Shown: piece by piece, positions 13,001-25,357 of the stretch
Numbering within the stretch: the first letter of the stretch is position 1
Layout: each line of letters starts with the position of its first letter
Source of the DNA: Cyclina sinensis
Lineage: Eukaryota; Mollusca; Bivalvia; Venerida; Veneridae
Reading direction: 5' to 3'
DNA: 64,000 nucleotides
Assembly (NCBI GenBank): GCA_012932295.1
Contig: JAAONU010000006.1
Span: forward strand, 25,260,882-25,324,881
Notes under the pieces: generated by a model
Database searches by the model: none
The model's input: the letters and a program-made list of their open reading frames with translations, nothing else
Told to the model about the DNA's origin: nothing
Translations under genes and position numbers: made by a program

Positions 13001-14575
13001 AGAGAATTAGTGCAAATGTTGAGGAGTGTTACTTTTTCTTCTCTTTACCAGTTTTACTTTCCTTCTTTTATTTAGGAAGAGAGATGAATACACTGCATGA
13101 TTCTGGTTTTCTTACCAGTGCCATGACTAAGTTATATGGGATCTTCATTGCTTGATGTGATAATAACATTACACGCTTGAGCAGCCTCAGTTCAACAATT
13201 CAAGACAATTCCCATGGAGATCATAAAATGCTGAATAGTGCAAACAAAGAGAGAGTAGCAGCCAAGAGTGCCCTATTTACACCACAGTACTAAATGATTT
13301 CGTGTTGTAAATGGCTGAATTATTTAAACACTATCACAGAAGGAAAGAAGACATAAATATAGTGGGTCTTCCAAATAAAACTTCGGACAGAAAATTCAGT
13401 GTGCTTAGACATTTCATCTTCAAGGTGTATTCAGATCAATAGTTTACGTTAAAAGTGTAAGTAATGTTGGATTTGCAATATTATAATGATCAGGCAAAAA
13501 AGAATTTGTTTTGGATACTTTTTAATTAAGTGGAAAATACTGGCAGATATGTAATGTAAATTGTATATATGGACGACTTTAATTTGTGTTTTCAAGTTAA
13601 ACGTTGTGTTTTCTTGCTTATTTTATGCCTTTTTCATTTGTTTTTTTTCAATTTTAGATATAGTGATACATTTGTACTCACAAGGTTACACAGCATTGGC
13701 TGGGTATAACTTAGTTGCGGATAAAGGTTATCACAGGAGGAGAATGTTGTTTTAATCATTTCTAATTACATTACGTCACAGTTTTCTTTATAGTAAAGAA
13801 ACTTTATTGTAAACGAAACTGATTTTACATTAAGTGCTATTCTGAAATTTTGGTAATTGGTAATGACTAACCCAGTAAATCGATTACCTGTTCTGTAAAG
13901 TGTTCTGTAGATAATTATTGGCTCCAGTCCTCATGTTTTGATATTTTCAAAGCTATATTTTAGGGATGTTTCTGTGTTTGCAATGAACATGTAAAGGTCA
14001 AGCAGTAGTAAAATAAAAACTAATAACCAGCCCTTACATAACATTAGTAGAAAAATAGGATTGTTTGATTTGAGCAAGTTGTTTTCCTTTTGTTTGCAAC
14101 TGGTAAGTGGAAGCACAGCAAAGAAGAATAAAACTGAACTAAAATGGGTTATTCATATTTGGATTTTTTTTTAACATATTTTGTTAACTTACTATACTAC
14201 TTCATATCTGAGATTACAATTTTGGAACACATGGCTTTTGAATTCTGAACACTGTAAAGACAATATGTGGCAGTATATTTTAGCTGACAAATTTTTGTTA
14301 TAACCTAATAGGAATTATTTCTTGGATAAGAATTGTTAACGGATTATGTGGAAAACAAAATTTTGGATGAAATTTTAATATCACTATGCAGGTTATACAC
14401 CACCAAATTTATGTTATCAGGAACCAGTCATTTTTTGCCCAATTTAAAAAAAATCGACTAGTTGCTATAGTCATGGTGTCGTTGCCGTTCCCGACCGAAA
14501 ACTTTATCATTGATAATAACTGTTTTATTCCTTGATGGATTATCTTCTCATACTTGGACACAATAACGCTTTGGA
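10016..14575. other. Gene-free spacer of the inverted-repeat structure
   Basis: No supported gene. A short poly-G tract (12190-12202) followed by a tatactgg...gtccgtttcaaacttg segment looks like the end of another dispersed repeat. ORFs here are short and featureless. Confidence 0.55.
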
Positions 14576-14579
14576 CAAG

Positions 14580-15290
14580 ACCTTCAAGTAGACCAGACTA
14601 AACTTGACCTTGACTTTAAATGACCTTCAAATTCAAGGTCAAAATATTGAATTTTAGGAAACTAGACTAAACTTGACCTTGACTCTTAAATGACCTTCAC
14701 CTCCATGGTCAAATTATTGAAATTTGCTAAAATTGTCCATAACTTTGTTATTTATGGTTGGATTTCGAGTCATACTTGGATAAAACAACACTAATGACAA
14801 AACAGACATGTTGATTAACTCACATATGACCATGACCTATAAATAACCTTGACCGTCAAGGTCAGATGATTGAATTTTGCTCAGATTGTCATAACCTTCG
14901 TAGTTGGACAAAACAACACTTACAACAAATCCGACTTGCTGAAAAACTCAGGAGTGACCGTGACCTAAAAATGACCTTGACTGTCAAGGTCAGATGTTTG
15001 AAGTTTTCCTAAATTGTCATAACTTTGTCATTTATTTATGGATTTAATTCTTACTTGGACAAAACAATTCTTTAGAGGAATCAGACATTTTGATTAAAGT
15101 TTGACCTTGATCTAAAAAATGACCTAGACTAGCAAGATCAGATTATTGAATTTTGCTGAAATTGATCATAACTGTGTAATTTATGGTTAGACTTGATTCA
15201 TACTTGAACAAAACAACAGTTTTGACCTAACTGACATGTTTAATAATCCAGGTAAAACCTTGACTGTTAAATGACCGAGACAGTCTTTTT
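14580..15290 (-). repeat. ~148-bp tandem repeat, right arm (inverted)
   Basis: About five units in reverse orientation to 2900-4275, recognisable from cttgaccttgactttaaatg and tgaccttgactgtcaaggtc. It is shorter than the left array. Confidence 0.85.
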
Positions 15291-15537
15291 TGTATACATT
15301 TATATATAGTAACACAATAATAGATCTTGCTCTCAATACAAGAAATTCTCATTTTTTGCATTTAAAACAAAACAATGATTCCTGAAATTTTACATCATAC
15401 TTTTTTATACACAATAAAGATTATCAGGGGATAATAACCTACTTTACACTAAAATGGGGAAAATGAATAAGAGATGCAGGATATTATCATGTCTAATAGT
15501 AAAGACAATGGTGAGATGGGGAAAGACAATCGTTATA

Positions 15538-16757
15538 AGGGGAAATGTTCCCCTATCTACTTGTGGGTTGGAGAAATGATCCCCTATCAACTACTGGATG
15601 GGGGAACGTTCCCCTATCTACTACTGAGATGGGGGAATGTTCCCCTATCTACTTGTGAGTTGGAGGAATGTTCCCCTATCTACTACTGAGATGGGGGAAT
15701 GTTCCCCTATCTACTACTGAGATGGGGGAATGTTCCCCTTTCTACTAGTGAGATGGGAGAATGTTCCCCTATCTACTTGTGAGTTGGAGGAATGTTCCCC
15801 TATCTACTACTGAGATGGGGGAATGTTCCCCTATCTACTACTGAGATGGGGGAATGTTCCCCTATCTACTACTGAGATGGGGGAACGTTCCCCTATCTAC
15901 TTGTGAGTTGGAGGAATGTTCCCCTATCTACTACTGAGATGGGGGAATGTTCCCCTATCTACTACTGAGATGGGGGAACGTTCCCCTGTCTACTACTAAG
16001 ATGGAGGATTTCCCCTATCTACTACTAAGATGGGGGAATGTTCCCCTATCTACTACTGAGATGGGGGAATGTTCCCCTATCTACTACTGAGATGGGAAAA
16101 TGTTCCCCTATTTACTTGTGAGTTGGAGGAATGTTCCCCTATCTTCTACTGAGATGGGGGAATGTTCCCCTATCTACTACTGAGATGGGGGAATGTTCCC
16201 CTATCTACTACTGAGAAGGGGGAATGTTCCCCTATCTACTACTGAGATGGGGGAATGTTCCCCTATCTACTACTGAGATAGGGGAATGTTCCCCTATCTA
16301 CTTGTGAGATGGAGGAATGTTCCCCTATCTACTTGTGAGTTGGAGGAATGTTCCCCTATCTACTACTGAGATGGCAGAACGTTCCCCTATCTACTAGTGA
16401 GTTGGAGGAATGTTCCCCTTTCTACTACTGAGATGGGGGAATGTTCCCCTATCTACTACTGAGATGGGGGAATGTTCCCCTATCTACTACTGAGATGGGG
16501 GAACGTTCCCCTATCTACTACTGAGATGGGGAAATGTTCCCCTATCTACTACTGAGATGGGGGAACGTTCCCCTATCTACTACTGAGATGGGGGAATGTT
16601 CCCCTATCTACTACTGAGATGGGGGAATGTTCTACTATCTACTACTGAGATGGGGGGATGTTCCCCTATCTACTAAAGAGATGGGGGAATGTTCCCCTAT
16701 CTAATACTGAGATGGGGGAATGTTCCCCTATCTTTTAGGTGAGATGGGGGAATGTTC
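15538..16757 (-). repeat. 31-bp minisatellite, right arm (inverted)
   Basis: About 39 units of tactgagatgggggaatgtt and cccctatctac, the exact reverse complement of the left-arm unit. The same two variants occur (ctactgagatg and cttgtgagttg). Confidence 0.95.
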
Positions 16758-17415
16758 CCCCATCTATGTTCCCCAGAAAAAGGACAAATGGAATTTCCTT
16801 TTTTATTCTGGAAGGCCTTAATTGTAGATAGGAGTTTGAACTTAAATATTGTGCTGGAACAATACACGATTCTGATCGACATGATTCAATGGTAAACCAT
16901 CCGTGGTTCACAAAATAATGCATCCTTGCAAAGGTCCTCAGAAATAGTTGAATCAAAGATGCGATATTGAATGATAAAGTGTTTTAAGTCTGGCGAACCG
17001 TACCATCTAACAACAGCATCATGCAAAAGTAACACGCAGAGAATGCTTTCCTCGGTCTGTCTTGACGTTATATTCCTCTTGTTTTTGAAGACATTACAAC
17101 ATTTTTATATAGAAAAAAGAACAACCGGAAGTCTTTTACAGAAAAGTTCCGCTCGTAAGATTGGTCTAAAAGGGCTAAGTTAAGACTCGGCTTTAATAAT
17201 TGTTCTCTAAAATTTCGAGTCTGGATCCTTAAAGTTTCTTTTTGTGTTATTTTGAAAAAAAAGTCAAAGTGTTCTAAAAAGCGGAGCTCTATTGTAAAAG
17301 AAAAAGACGCAACTCTCATTACTACAAACACACACAGTATCTTTACTTCCTCAAATACTTCAACTTTTGAGTTGATGTTGAAATTTCGATGAGTGTTTTG
17401 TATATGTTGCTGACT

Positions 17416-19840
17416 TCAACTCAGTAAAATAGAAAGGATGAAGAAACAACTCACGAAGCAGACAACACGTTTTTGAAAATAAGTCTGTGAAGATGAGTCA
17501 ACTGTCACGAATGACGTTTCATCAAGACACACTCGCAAACTTTTATCGCCGTAACGGTCATATGCAAACTCACTCCCATAGAAAAACTTCTGTTCTGATT
17601 TAAAGTACACTATATGCTCGCCTGCTGTGAATGAATATTCACTTGGATCCAACAGTACTTGCTCGCAGAACATTAGTCTTGTTATCGGATGGAAACCTTT
17701 TAATGTTAGATGCCGTACGTCATATTTCATAGTGAACTGAAGTATCCATTTTGGAAAAGGAAGATTCATGTCATTGTGCTCATTTAAACCCAAGGGTTCC
17801 TGGGCATACTTATCCGTCAAACTTATGACCGGAATATGATCAAAGAATTCAGACTTTAGGAGAACTGTAAAGTTTTTGACTACCAAAATCCATGTCTTTT
17901 CAAGGAAATATTTTACATTTTTGAGCAAAGATTTTAAGTTTCTTTGTGGATGTAAGATTCCAATTTTAACAATGAAAGAGGTTTGATTCAAAATGTTTCC
18001 AGAAGACGTTAACCTCGAAGTTTCTAATAATGTGAAGATGTTTTTCCAGTTCTTGGGCATAGGTGAAACTAGGTGGTGTTCCTTTATTTTTTCTTCTGGA
18101 AGGGTTTTTATAATTTCTAGTATTGATACTTCTGTCTCTGTAAAAAGTCTTAGATAAATAAAGTAACCTTTACAATACGCTTCTAGTATTGGGTTAACGC
18201 AGGCCCCATCCGTACCATGCACTTGTCCCGATGGGCACAAAATTGTGCGACAATCTGAATGCATCTGAAAAAAGAAGATGTTGTTGAAATGTCATTGAGT
18301 TACGAGAAAATCTAGCTCTAATCGATTGTTTGTCATAAAAAGACCTACTACCAATGACAACTAGCTCACCTTATGTACAAATATGGTAGACAAAATATGT
18401 TGTGTGTTTTTAATTTATCAGAAAGGAATCGTTATATTTGTCATACTTGATCGTACTAAAAAGTTCTAATTAGCATATAACGTACCTCTTTAGAGCAAGC
18501 TAGAGGTGGTCGTTTCTTGTTTGATATTGTAGTTTGTTCTCCAAAGACGTCATCCGCAAGCAGTAAAGTCGTATAGCTGTCACTAAACTTAAGACCACTG
18601 TCTTCAGCGCACTCTGTATCTTCTGGCAGCGATGAGCCGGAACACAAAAAACAGAAAACATTCCTAAAAACACCTTTGAAAGATGACGAAAAGTTAGAAT
18701 AACAAGCAGAAACAATTTCACCAGCAGTCATATTGAGTATCTCTGGAACAGTAGCATCTTGTTGCACACATGGTTTTGTATAACTGTTACGTGAACATCT
18801 CGGAAAGTTCGAACTGTCTAAACTTTTCGGAAAAGTGAAAGCCACTATGCATCTTTGAAGGTGTCTACCATCTATAATTTCTTTAATAAAATGGAATTCA
18901 AATTTGTCACAAACAAACATTGGTGTCCAAATGACACCATCGGTTATTCCAAGGCAAGTTGCACATAAAGGGTTTTTGTAGATCAAATTGGTAGATCTGG
19001 AGGAAACAGGAAACATTGAACCCCACGGTGCTACCTGAACGTCACCACATGCGCATTCGCCACTTTCATTAAAACTTGGCTTATCACAGACGCAGTTCTC
19101 GTAACTGTTTGTGTTAATGTCAAATCTGCACTTACACCTATCGCAATTTCTACTAATTTCTTCATTTGCAGACTGTGTATTTGTAGCGTTTACATAAGAA
19201 AAGTTTCTACTCGGTATAGATTTGGAATATACTGAGAGATTATCATGGCAGGTATCGGCGTCGACGACCATCTGATAAGCCACTTTCCCAAACAGTAGAG
19301 AACCAGACTTTTGTAGGGATACCGGATATAAACATTCGCTCTTTGTTGCTTGTTCACGTTGCGAAGGGAAACAACAGTCATTTTTCAAGTAGCAGTCTGG
19401 TTGACAGGAGCAATCTGATAGATAAGCGAATTTAATTAATTATTTCACTATTTTTTTTTCTTCAAATAACTAAAAGATCTAGTTAAGGTTCACTTACTGA
19501 GAAGATATAAACAAAATAAGAGGTATTATATTTATGCTACAACTACGCCACCTTTATAAAATATCTGTACATTAAGCTTAAAGTTCATTGTATAGAGTAA
19601 TGTTACGCTCTGTTATCCTCTGTACATACTGTACTTATATTTATTTTGTTTACCTTTACAGCAAGGAACACTTCCAATTGTGATGGGTGTTGTAGATAGT
19701 GGGATCTCCTCGCAAAATCTGTTGTGAGGGCATAACACACGAACGTTTGATATGATCTTAGTGATTTCAGGCATCTGTAAAGTCTTCGAATCCAAACCTT
19801 TCCAGAAAAGCAACAGCGTGAGCGATAGCAGTCGGCACAT
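17416..19840 (-). CDS. Secreted/cell-surface Cys-rich ectodomain protein, copy 1 (3 exons, ~654 aa)
   Basis: I read three exons on the minus strand: 19840-19654, 19414-18486 and 18264-17416. Introns are GT-AG (donors aaag|gtaaac and agag|gtacgt; acceptors tatcag|att and tgaaaaaag-type tract ending cag|atg). Phases agree and the frame stays open to a stop at 17416. The protein starts with a hydrophobic signal peptide (LLSLTLLLFW) and has many Cys and N-glycosylation sequons (NFS, NAT, NMT, NQT). A CSCQPDCYLKNDCCF motif spans the first splice, like the second half of a somatomedin-B domain. The C-terminus is a short hydrophobic tail (VSCFFILSILLS), suggesting a GPI signal or single membrane anchor. 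The exon 3 segment (CEQVLLDPSEYSF ... VRVCLDE-type) resembles ectodomains of invertebrate adhesion/Mth-like GPCRs, but no seven-helix domain follows. Function is unknown; possibly a receptor-derived surface protein. The exon model is firm, the family placement tentative. Confidence 0.8.
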
Positions 19841-19921
19841 TTTATTTTGCTGCAGTAGTATTGTGAACGCCTCGTACTCTGAGTCCCTTCTGAAAATACA
19901 ACAGCTGAATGAAATGCATCA

Positions 19922-19928
19922 ATTTATA
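19922..19928 (-). promoter_or_regulatory. TATA box of ectodomain gene copy 1
   Basis: TATAAAT on the minus strand, 82 bp upstream of the ATG. It sits in a block (caaagtataaattgatgc) conserved upstream of the second gene copy at 58.8 kb, which supports it as core promoter. Confidence 0.55.
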
Positions 19929-19940
19929 CTTTGTTGATGT

Positions 19941-20480
19941 AATTATATACGTATCCAGATGCGACTTTTTATATAAACTAATGTGAAGGCTGTGTCATTT
20001 TTTATAAAAATATGGTAAGTATCAATACCAAGTCAGTGAAGCTGGCTCTGAGATCAGTGACACCTTGTGTATACACATGACAATGAATATATTTGATATC
20101 TTTCAGTAACAGTTCTTGTTTCTAAGTATTTTCCAGTTACTGGTTTTTCATGAGAATACACAATTCTTTATTACGATTCACTTTGACATAAAACACGTTC
20201 TTTTATCAAAATATGCTGTATACACATAATTATATTTTTCATATCTGATAGGATATTTAGCCATTATTTATTGTATTAGCTTTCTTTGCTTTTAATATTT
20301 ATAATTTGATTTTTACCTCTTCTAATTTGACAGGAATTTATAAAATAACCTGTTTCAAACTGATTGTTCTCTTTAAATAATTCCACCTTTTATTATGCAA
20401 TTTACTCAGTCTAAAAATAGTTAGCTCACTTTAAAACAATGAATCCAACCAAGGGCTCAACTAATAAAAGGAGATGTAAG
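19941..20480. other. Intergenic, upstream flank of ectodomain gene
   Basis: The first ~150 bp match the upstream flank of the second gene copy (58830-58960). The rest is AT-rich with no feature seen. Confidence 0.5.
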
Positions 20481-20489
20481 GTTTTGGAC

Positions 20490-22015
20490 AGGTTATTAAG
20501 GAATATGCCAATAAGGACAGACAGAACAGACAAATCCACATAGTCTGAAAACACATAAAACCATATAATAAAATAACACACCAAACTATATTAAAAGCCT
20601 GAGAAGAAGCCAGTTGAACCTGAGAACCATTTTGACTGAAAACAATACAAATCATAAAGCTAAAGAAACAAACCAGAACCACTCAAAGAGATGACAAAAA
20701 ACAATAAGACTACAAATTGACTCGGAACAAACTAAGCCATATTACCTCAAAACACACCAAATAACATTGCCCTAAACACATAAAAAAACATTCATTAAAA
20801 TATTCTAAACCACATTTCCCCCAAACACATGAAACGTCGGTGCAAAGAAACATATAACACTACAATGCTCCAAAACACATAAAGCCACAATGACACAAAA
20901 CACATAAAACACATGCATCAAAACACATAAAAACCACCTTGCCCAAAAACAGACCAAACCATATTGCATCAAAACACATACAAACACATTTCCTAAAAAC
21001 ACATAAAGCGACATTGCCTCAAAACTCATAAAACCACATTGCCTCAAAACACACCAAAGCAGATTACCCCAAAACACATAAAACCACATTGCCTAAAACA
21101 CACGAATCCAATTTACACTAAGGCAAAAAAAAAACTACATTGCCCTAAACACATAAAACCACAATGTCACAAAACACAACCACATTGCCTCAAAACACTT
21201 TAAGCCACATTGTCTAAATATACATGAAACAACAATATCCAATAACACAGTGCCTGAAATTACATAAAAACATATAACCCTAAAATACATAAAGCATATT
21301 GCCCAAAACACATAAAACCACATTGCCTTAAAACACACCAAACCACATTGCCTCAAAAACAAAGCCAGTTTGGCCCAAAACACATAGCACCAGATTGCCC
21401 AAAAGTATATATATAACCACATTGCCCATAAACATAAATCCACATTGCCTAAACCACTTAAAATCACTAGCCCCAAAACACTTAAAGCTACATTGCCTCA
21501 AAAACATAAAACCACATTGCAACAGAAAAAACCAAACCACATTGCCTCAAAAACAAAACCAAATTGGCCAAAAACACATAAAACCAGATTGCCTGAAAAC
21601 ACATAAAGCAAAAATGCACCGAAACAGATCAAACCACATAACAACAAATCTCATACAGCAATATTGCCTCACACAACACATAAAACTACATTGCCCCAAA
21701 ACTCATAAAACTAGATTGCCCAAAAACACAAAAAGGCACAATGTCATAAAATACATACAACCACATTGCATGAAAACACTTTAAGGCTTATTGCCTTTAT
21801 TTACATAAAACCACATTGTCCCAAAACACATAAAACCGCATTGCCCCAAAACTCGCCAAAACCGCATTGCCTCAGAACACACCAGACCACATTGTCCCAA
21901 AACACACAAAACCACATTTCCCCGAAACACACCAAACCACATTGCCTCAAAACACACCAAACCACATTGCCCCAGAACACACTAAGCCACATTGCTTCAA
22001 GACGCATAAAACTGA
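20490..22015 (+). repeat. 25-bp minisatellite, array 1
   Basis: Units of 25 bp: aaaccacattgcctcaaaac plus acacc or acata. ORFs on both strands (TLPQNT-type on plus, CGFMCFE-type on minus) are products of the repeat. A related array lies at 34.7-36.87 kb, and the right flanks of both are homologous, so this is part of a larger duplication. Confidence 0.9.
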
Positions 22016-22019
22016 ATCG

Positions 22020-23455
22020 CAAAGCCTCATAAAATAATCACATTCATGTTCATACAAGGTTCGTATTCAGAAACTTTATAAAACACTCATTGCACTGCGA
22101 TGCATTTTAATACATTGAGTATTTATCACTTTGATATTCAAAAATTTTCATTTTATTTTCTTTAAACATTTTGCAGAAATGTAGGATCAAACATTTGTGG
22201 TTTTTAACGAGAACTTCATGAAAACTTTTATTCAAGCCCAGGTGACAACAGTTGAAAGAAAACGCTTGGTTGAAAATAACAGTAAATTTTATACCTTACT
22301 GCTACAGATGGTATGGTTCGAAATTGAAGCTTAAGTTTTTTTGGTATGTCTGTAGGCGTCTAAAAACTTTAAAATATGAAACACAAGTACTTCAACAATC
22401 ATTTCCTTCACTCAGCGGCTTCCTGAAGCAAAAACCAACAAGACGTTTTACAAATTTTAAAGACGTATGGATTAGAGTCTTGACAAACATTTTTTGATTC
22501 CAGGTTTTTCTTCTGTATTTTCTTTTAACCACTTCGATAGTAAAGCTTTATCATTATTGGGAAGGGCCAATTTATATGTTGCTAGAACTTGTGGTCCAAC
22601 CATTTTCAACAAATACACAACGTAAATGGTTGTAATTTACGTATATTGCTGTATATATGATTTATATATATGTAACTGTTACTGTTGGAAATGAAAAATG
22701 TTTTAAGTTATGACGTAACTTCATGACAAATACTCAGGCATTTCTTGCTCTGTCATTCAAAATGATTTTTCTGGGCTGTCGACTTTTCGACGACAAATAA
22801 ATTTGCTTTGGTGCTATGTGTTTTAAACGTAGACAAAACTTTTATTTAAAGAAAGGATACAACTTTATGTTTTCTTATCGAGAAACAAAAAATGAAATTC
22901 AGTTGCTGTTAAACTTCACTATTTTTTTTCTAATATTGTTGATTATATGCCAAACAAAAAAAAAACCCCAGAGAAATCGGCCTCAGGTAAAATATACAGT
23001 ACATTGACCGTTTTAGATCTTGATTTCTTATTTAGTTCTGTAGGTCTGTAGAGAATGACACTTAATATAAAAACCAAAACAGTTATGTATGTGTCCTTAC
23101 AGGTAAAAAATGATGTTTTTGTATAAATTATAATGTTTGAAATATAATGCTTGATGATTCGATAGGTGAACGTTGAAGAAAAAAATGTCTGTTCCACAGA
23201 TAAAAAGACTTTGTACCGATCCCACAGCTGTCAAACATGTCTCATTTCATCAGAACAATCTGCTTAATTCACCAAACAGGATTCTTTACAACAAGAATTA
23301 TCATTCATGCAAAATTACTGTTCCTAACCAACCAGATAAGCAACATTATAAGTAATCAAGAAACATATGGATGTCAATATTTTAAAAGTATTTTATATAA
23401 AATTACGTTTGATCTTCCTGCAGACTTTAAGCTCCCCTTTATTAAAGGGAAATGA
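22020..23455 (+). repeat. Segmental duplication unit, copy 1 (right flank of 25-bp array)
   Basis: Matches 36900-39065 in direct orientation. Shared stretches include ttattcaagcccaggtgaca, aacttgtggtccaacc, ttactgttggaaatg, ggcatttcttgct and cgtgtctcatttt / catgtctcatttc. No conserved reading frame is shared, so it is probably non-coding. Copy 2 carries a LINE insertion that this copy lacks. Confidence 0.8.
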
Positions 23456-24655
23456 AAGTCACAAATTCAACTTAACACCATAAAGTTTGTGCATTTATTA
23501 AGTTTTGAAAATTGTATGAATATTGAAACTTTACTAAGAAAGGCTTAATCGAATGTAACGATTTTTCAGTCATCGGCAGACGGTAGACGGGAAAGCCATG
23601 AGTGTACACTTAATAATTTAGCTCCGCCTATAAATTAAGCACGAATTTTTGATAGAGCGTTATCATCCTGATTGAAATAAACTGCTGTGCTATTAATCGA
23701 TCGAGGAATCTGTCCAATTTTCATCATGACGACATCAAGCCCGTGGGCTAAATTCAGGCAGTGGACGAATGGACCACTAAAAGGATACGTTTCATAATTA
23801 GAAGAATTTGAATGTCTTCGTCATGAATTTAAAGTCTGTAAAAGTCTTTCGTTTCTCTCCAGACGAAACGCAGTAACTTAGGCAGCAGAAATAGTAATTA
23901 AGATACTAAAATTCAAAAGTTAGGAAAATTCAAAGACTGGATTTATGACACAAAACTCAACACAGAAAACTAGTTTATATATATTTAAGGTGAAGTTTTA
24001 TTAAGAAGTATAGTTACAGATAGGTGCTTAATAGGTACTGTACTCCAGATCTGTAGTAAAAACTTTATTTAGAATCTATAGTTTTCCATGGAGTCCAAAT
24101 AAAATCAGTCAGCTCAGCTTAATACCTTGGAAAAATGTCCCACGTCTGTCATAAATTTAGAGGCTTGTTAGAAGAACACCTGTAACAGGTAATATAAACT
24201 TATATTTTATATTTCATCTATGCAAGCGAAACTGAATCTTAAGTTTAAACAAATGTTTCTTTTTTAAGCCCTTACAAAACCCTATAGAATAAAATATAAA
24301 GATATATCTAGAACTGTGCTGGCTGGGATGCCTTTCATAGTTCAAGCCACATAAGAAAAGTCCTCTGTTTTTGGCCTGGACAAACACAAAAAAGATAAAT
24401 CATTCAGAAATGACGGAGGATGAAATTACTAAAGGTTATTTTATTTTTAACTACTTAACCTATCTATACTGATGTGACATGCATATACAGTGACGTAGTG
24501 AAAATATTAAGATTCACTGCGAACGTCCACATACTTGCGTCCCTTATAAATATAAGTACGTGCAAGAATGGAACTAGATTTCGACTTTTCGTGATATACC
24601 GTCGTTTATATCACGGTTCCTTTTGTCCATATGCGTAGCAATTTAATAAAAAAGG
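23456..24655. other. Gene-free stretch
   Basis: No supported gene, RNA or repeat was recognised. Confidence 0.5.
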
Positions 24656-25357
24656 CCGTATGGACATATATAAGGGGATCACGTGAGATGACCAGAGAAT
24701 CATCTAGATGTACATATACTCTAGTTCATAAGGAATATATATGACGGGATCATTTAAGATGACCAGGGGATCATCTAGATGTTCAAATACTCTAGTTCAT
24801 GTGAAACATTTATGAGGGAATCATGTAAGATGATCAGGGGATCATCTAGATGTTCATATATTCTAGTTCATGTGAAACACTCATGATGGGATCATGTAAG
24901 ATGACCAGGGGATCATCTAGAGGTTAATATACTCTAGTTCATGTGAAACATTTATGAGGGAATCACGTGAGATGACCAGGGGATAATCTAGATGAACATG
25001 TTCTCTAGTTGTAATGGAATATATATGAGGGGATCGCGTTAGGTGACCAGTGGAATATCTAGATGTTCATGTACTCTAGTTTTTATGGATCATATATATT
25101 TGGGGATTGCGTGAGATGACCCGGGGATTATCTAGATGTTCATGTACTCTAGTTCCTATGGAACATGTAAGAGGGGATCACTACGATGTCCAGGGGAACA
25201 TCTAGATGTTCATGTACTCTTGTTCTCATGGAACATGCATCAAGAGATCACTTTAGATGACCAGGGGAACATCTAGATGTTCATGTACTCTAGTTTTTAT
25301 GTAACATTCATGAGGGAACCATGTAATATAACTAAGGGATCATCTAAATGTTAATAT

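Larger units (their letters stand above)
1016..16819. mobile_element. Candidate ~15.8-kb Foldback-like element with composite inverted arms
   Basis: The left end reads aaggccttccagaataaaa and the right end carries its reverse complement, ending at 16819. Going inward, both sides show a ~60-bp unique terminus, a 31-bp minisatellite (1064-2790 and 15538-16757), a shared ~120-bp unique block (about 2762-2885 and 15420-15540), and a ~148-bp tandem repeat containing TGACCTTGA (2900-4275 and 14580-15290). The two sides are in opposite orientation around a ~10 kb spacer with no recognisable coding gene. Long inverted repeats built of tandem subrepeats are the hallmark of Foldback transposons. I could not identify a clear target-site duplication, and no transposase is present, so it would be non-autonomous. 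It could instead be two separate inverted copies of a repeat. Confidence 0.6.

Noticed and set aside
13561..13755. 64-codon hydrophobic ORF
   Set aside because: Composition expected of AT/T-rich sequence; no supporting motif, homologue or duplicate.
17068..17331. 87-codon minus ORF downstream of ectodomain gene copy 1
   Set aside because: Lies in the 3' flank shared with copy 2, where the frame is not kept.
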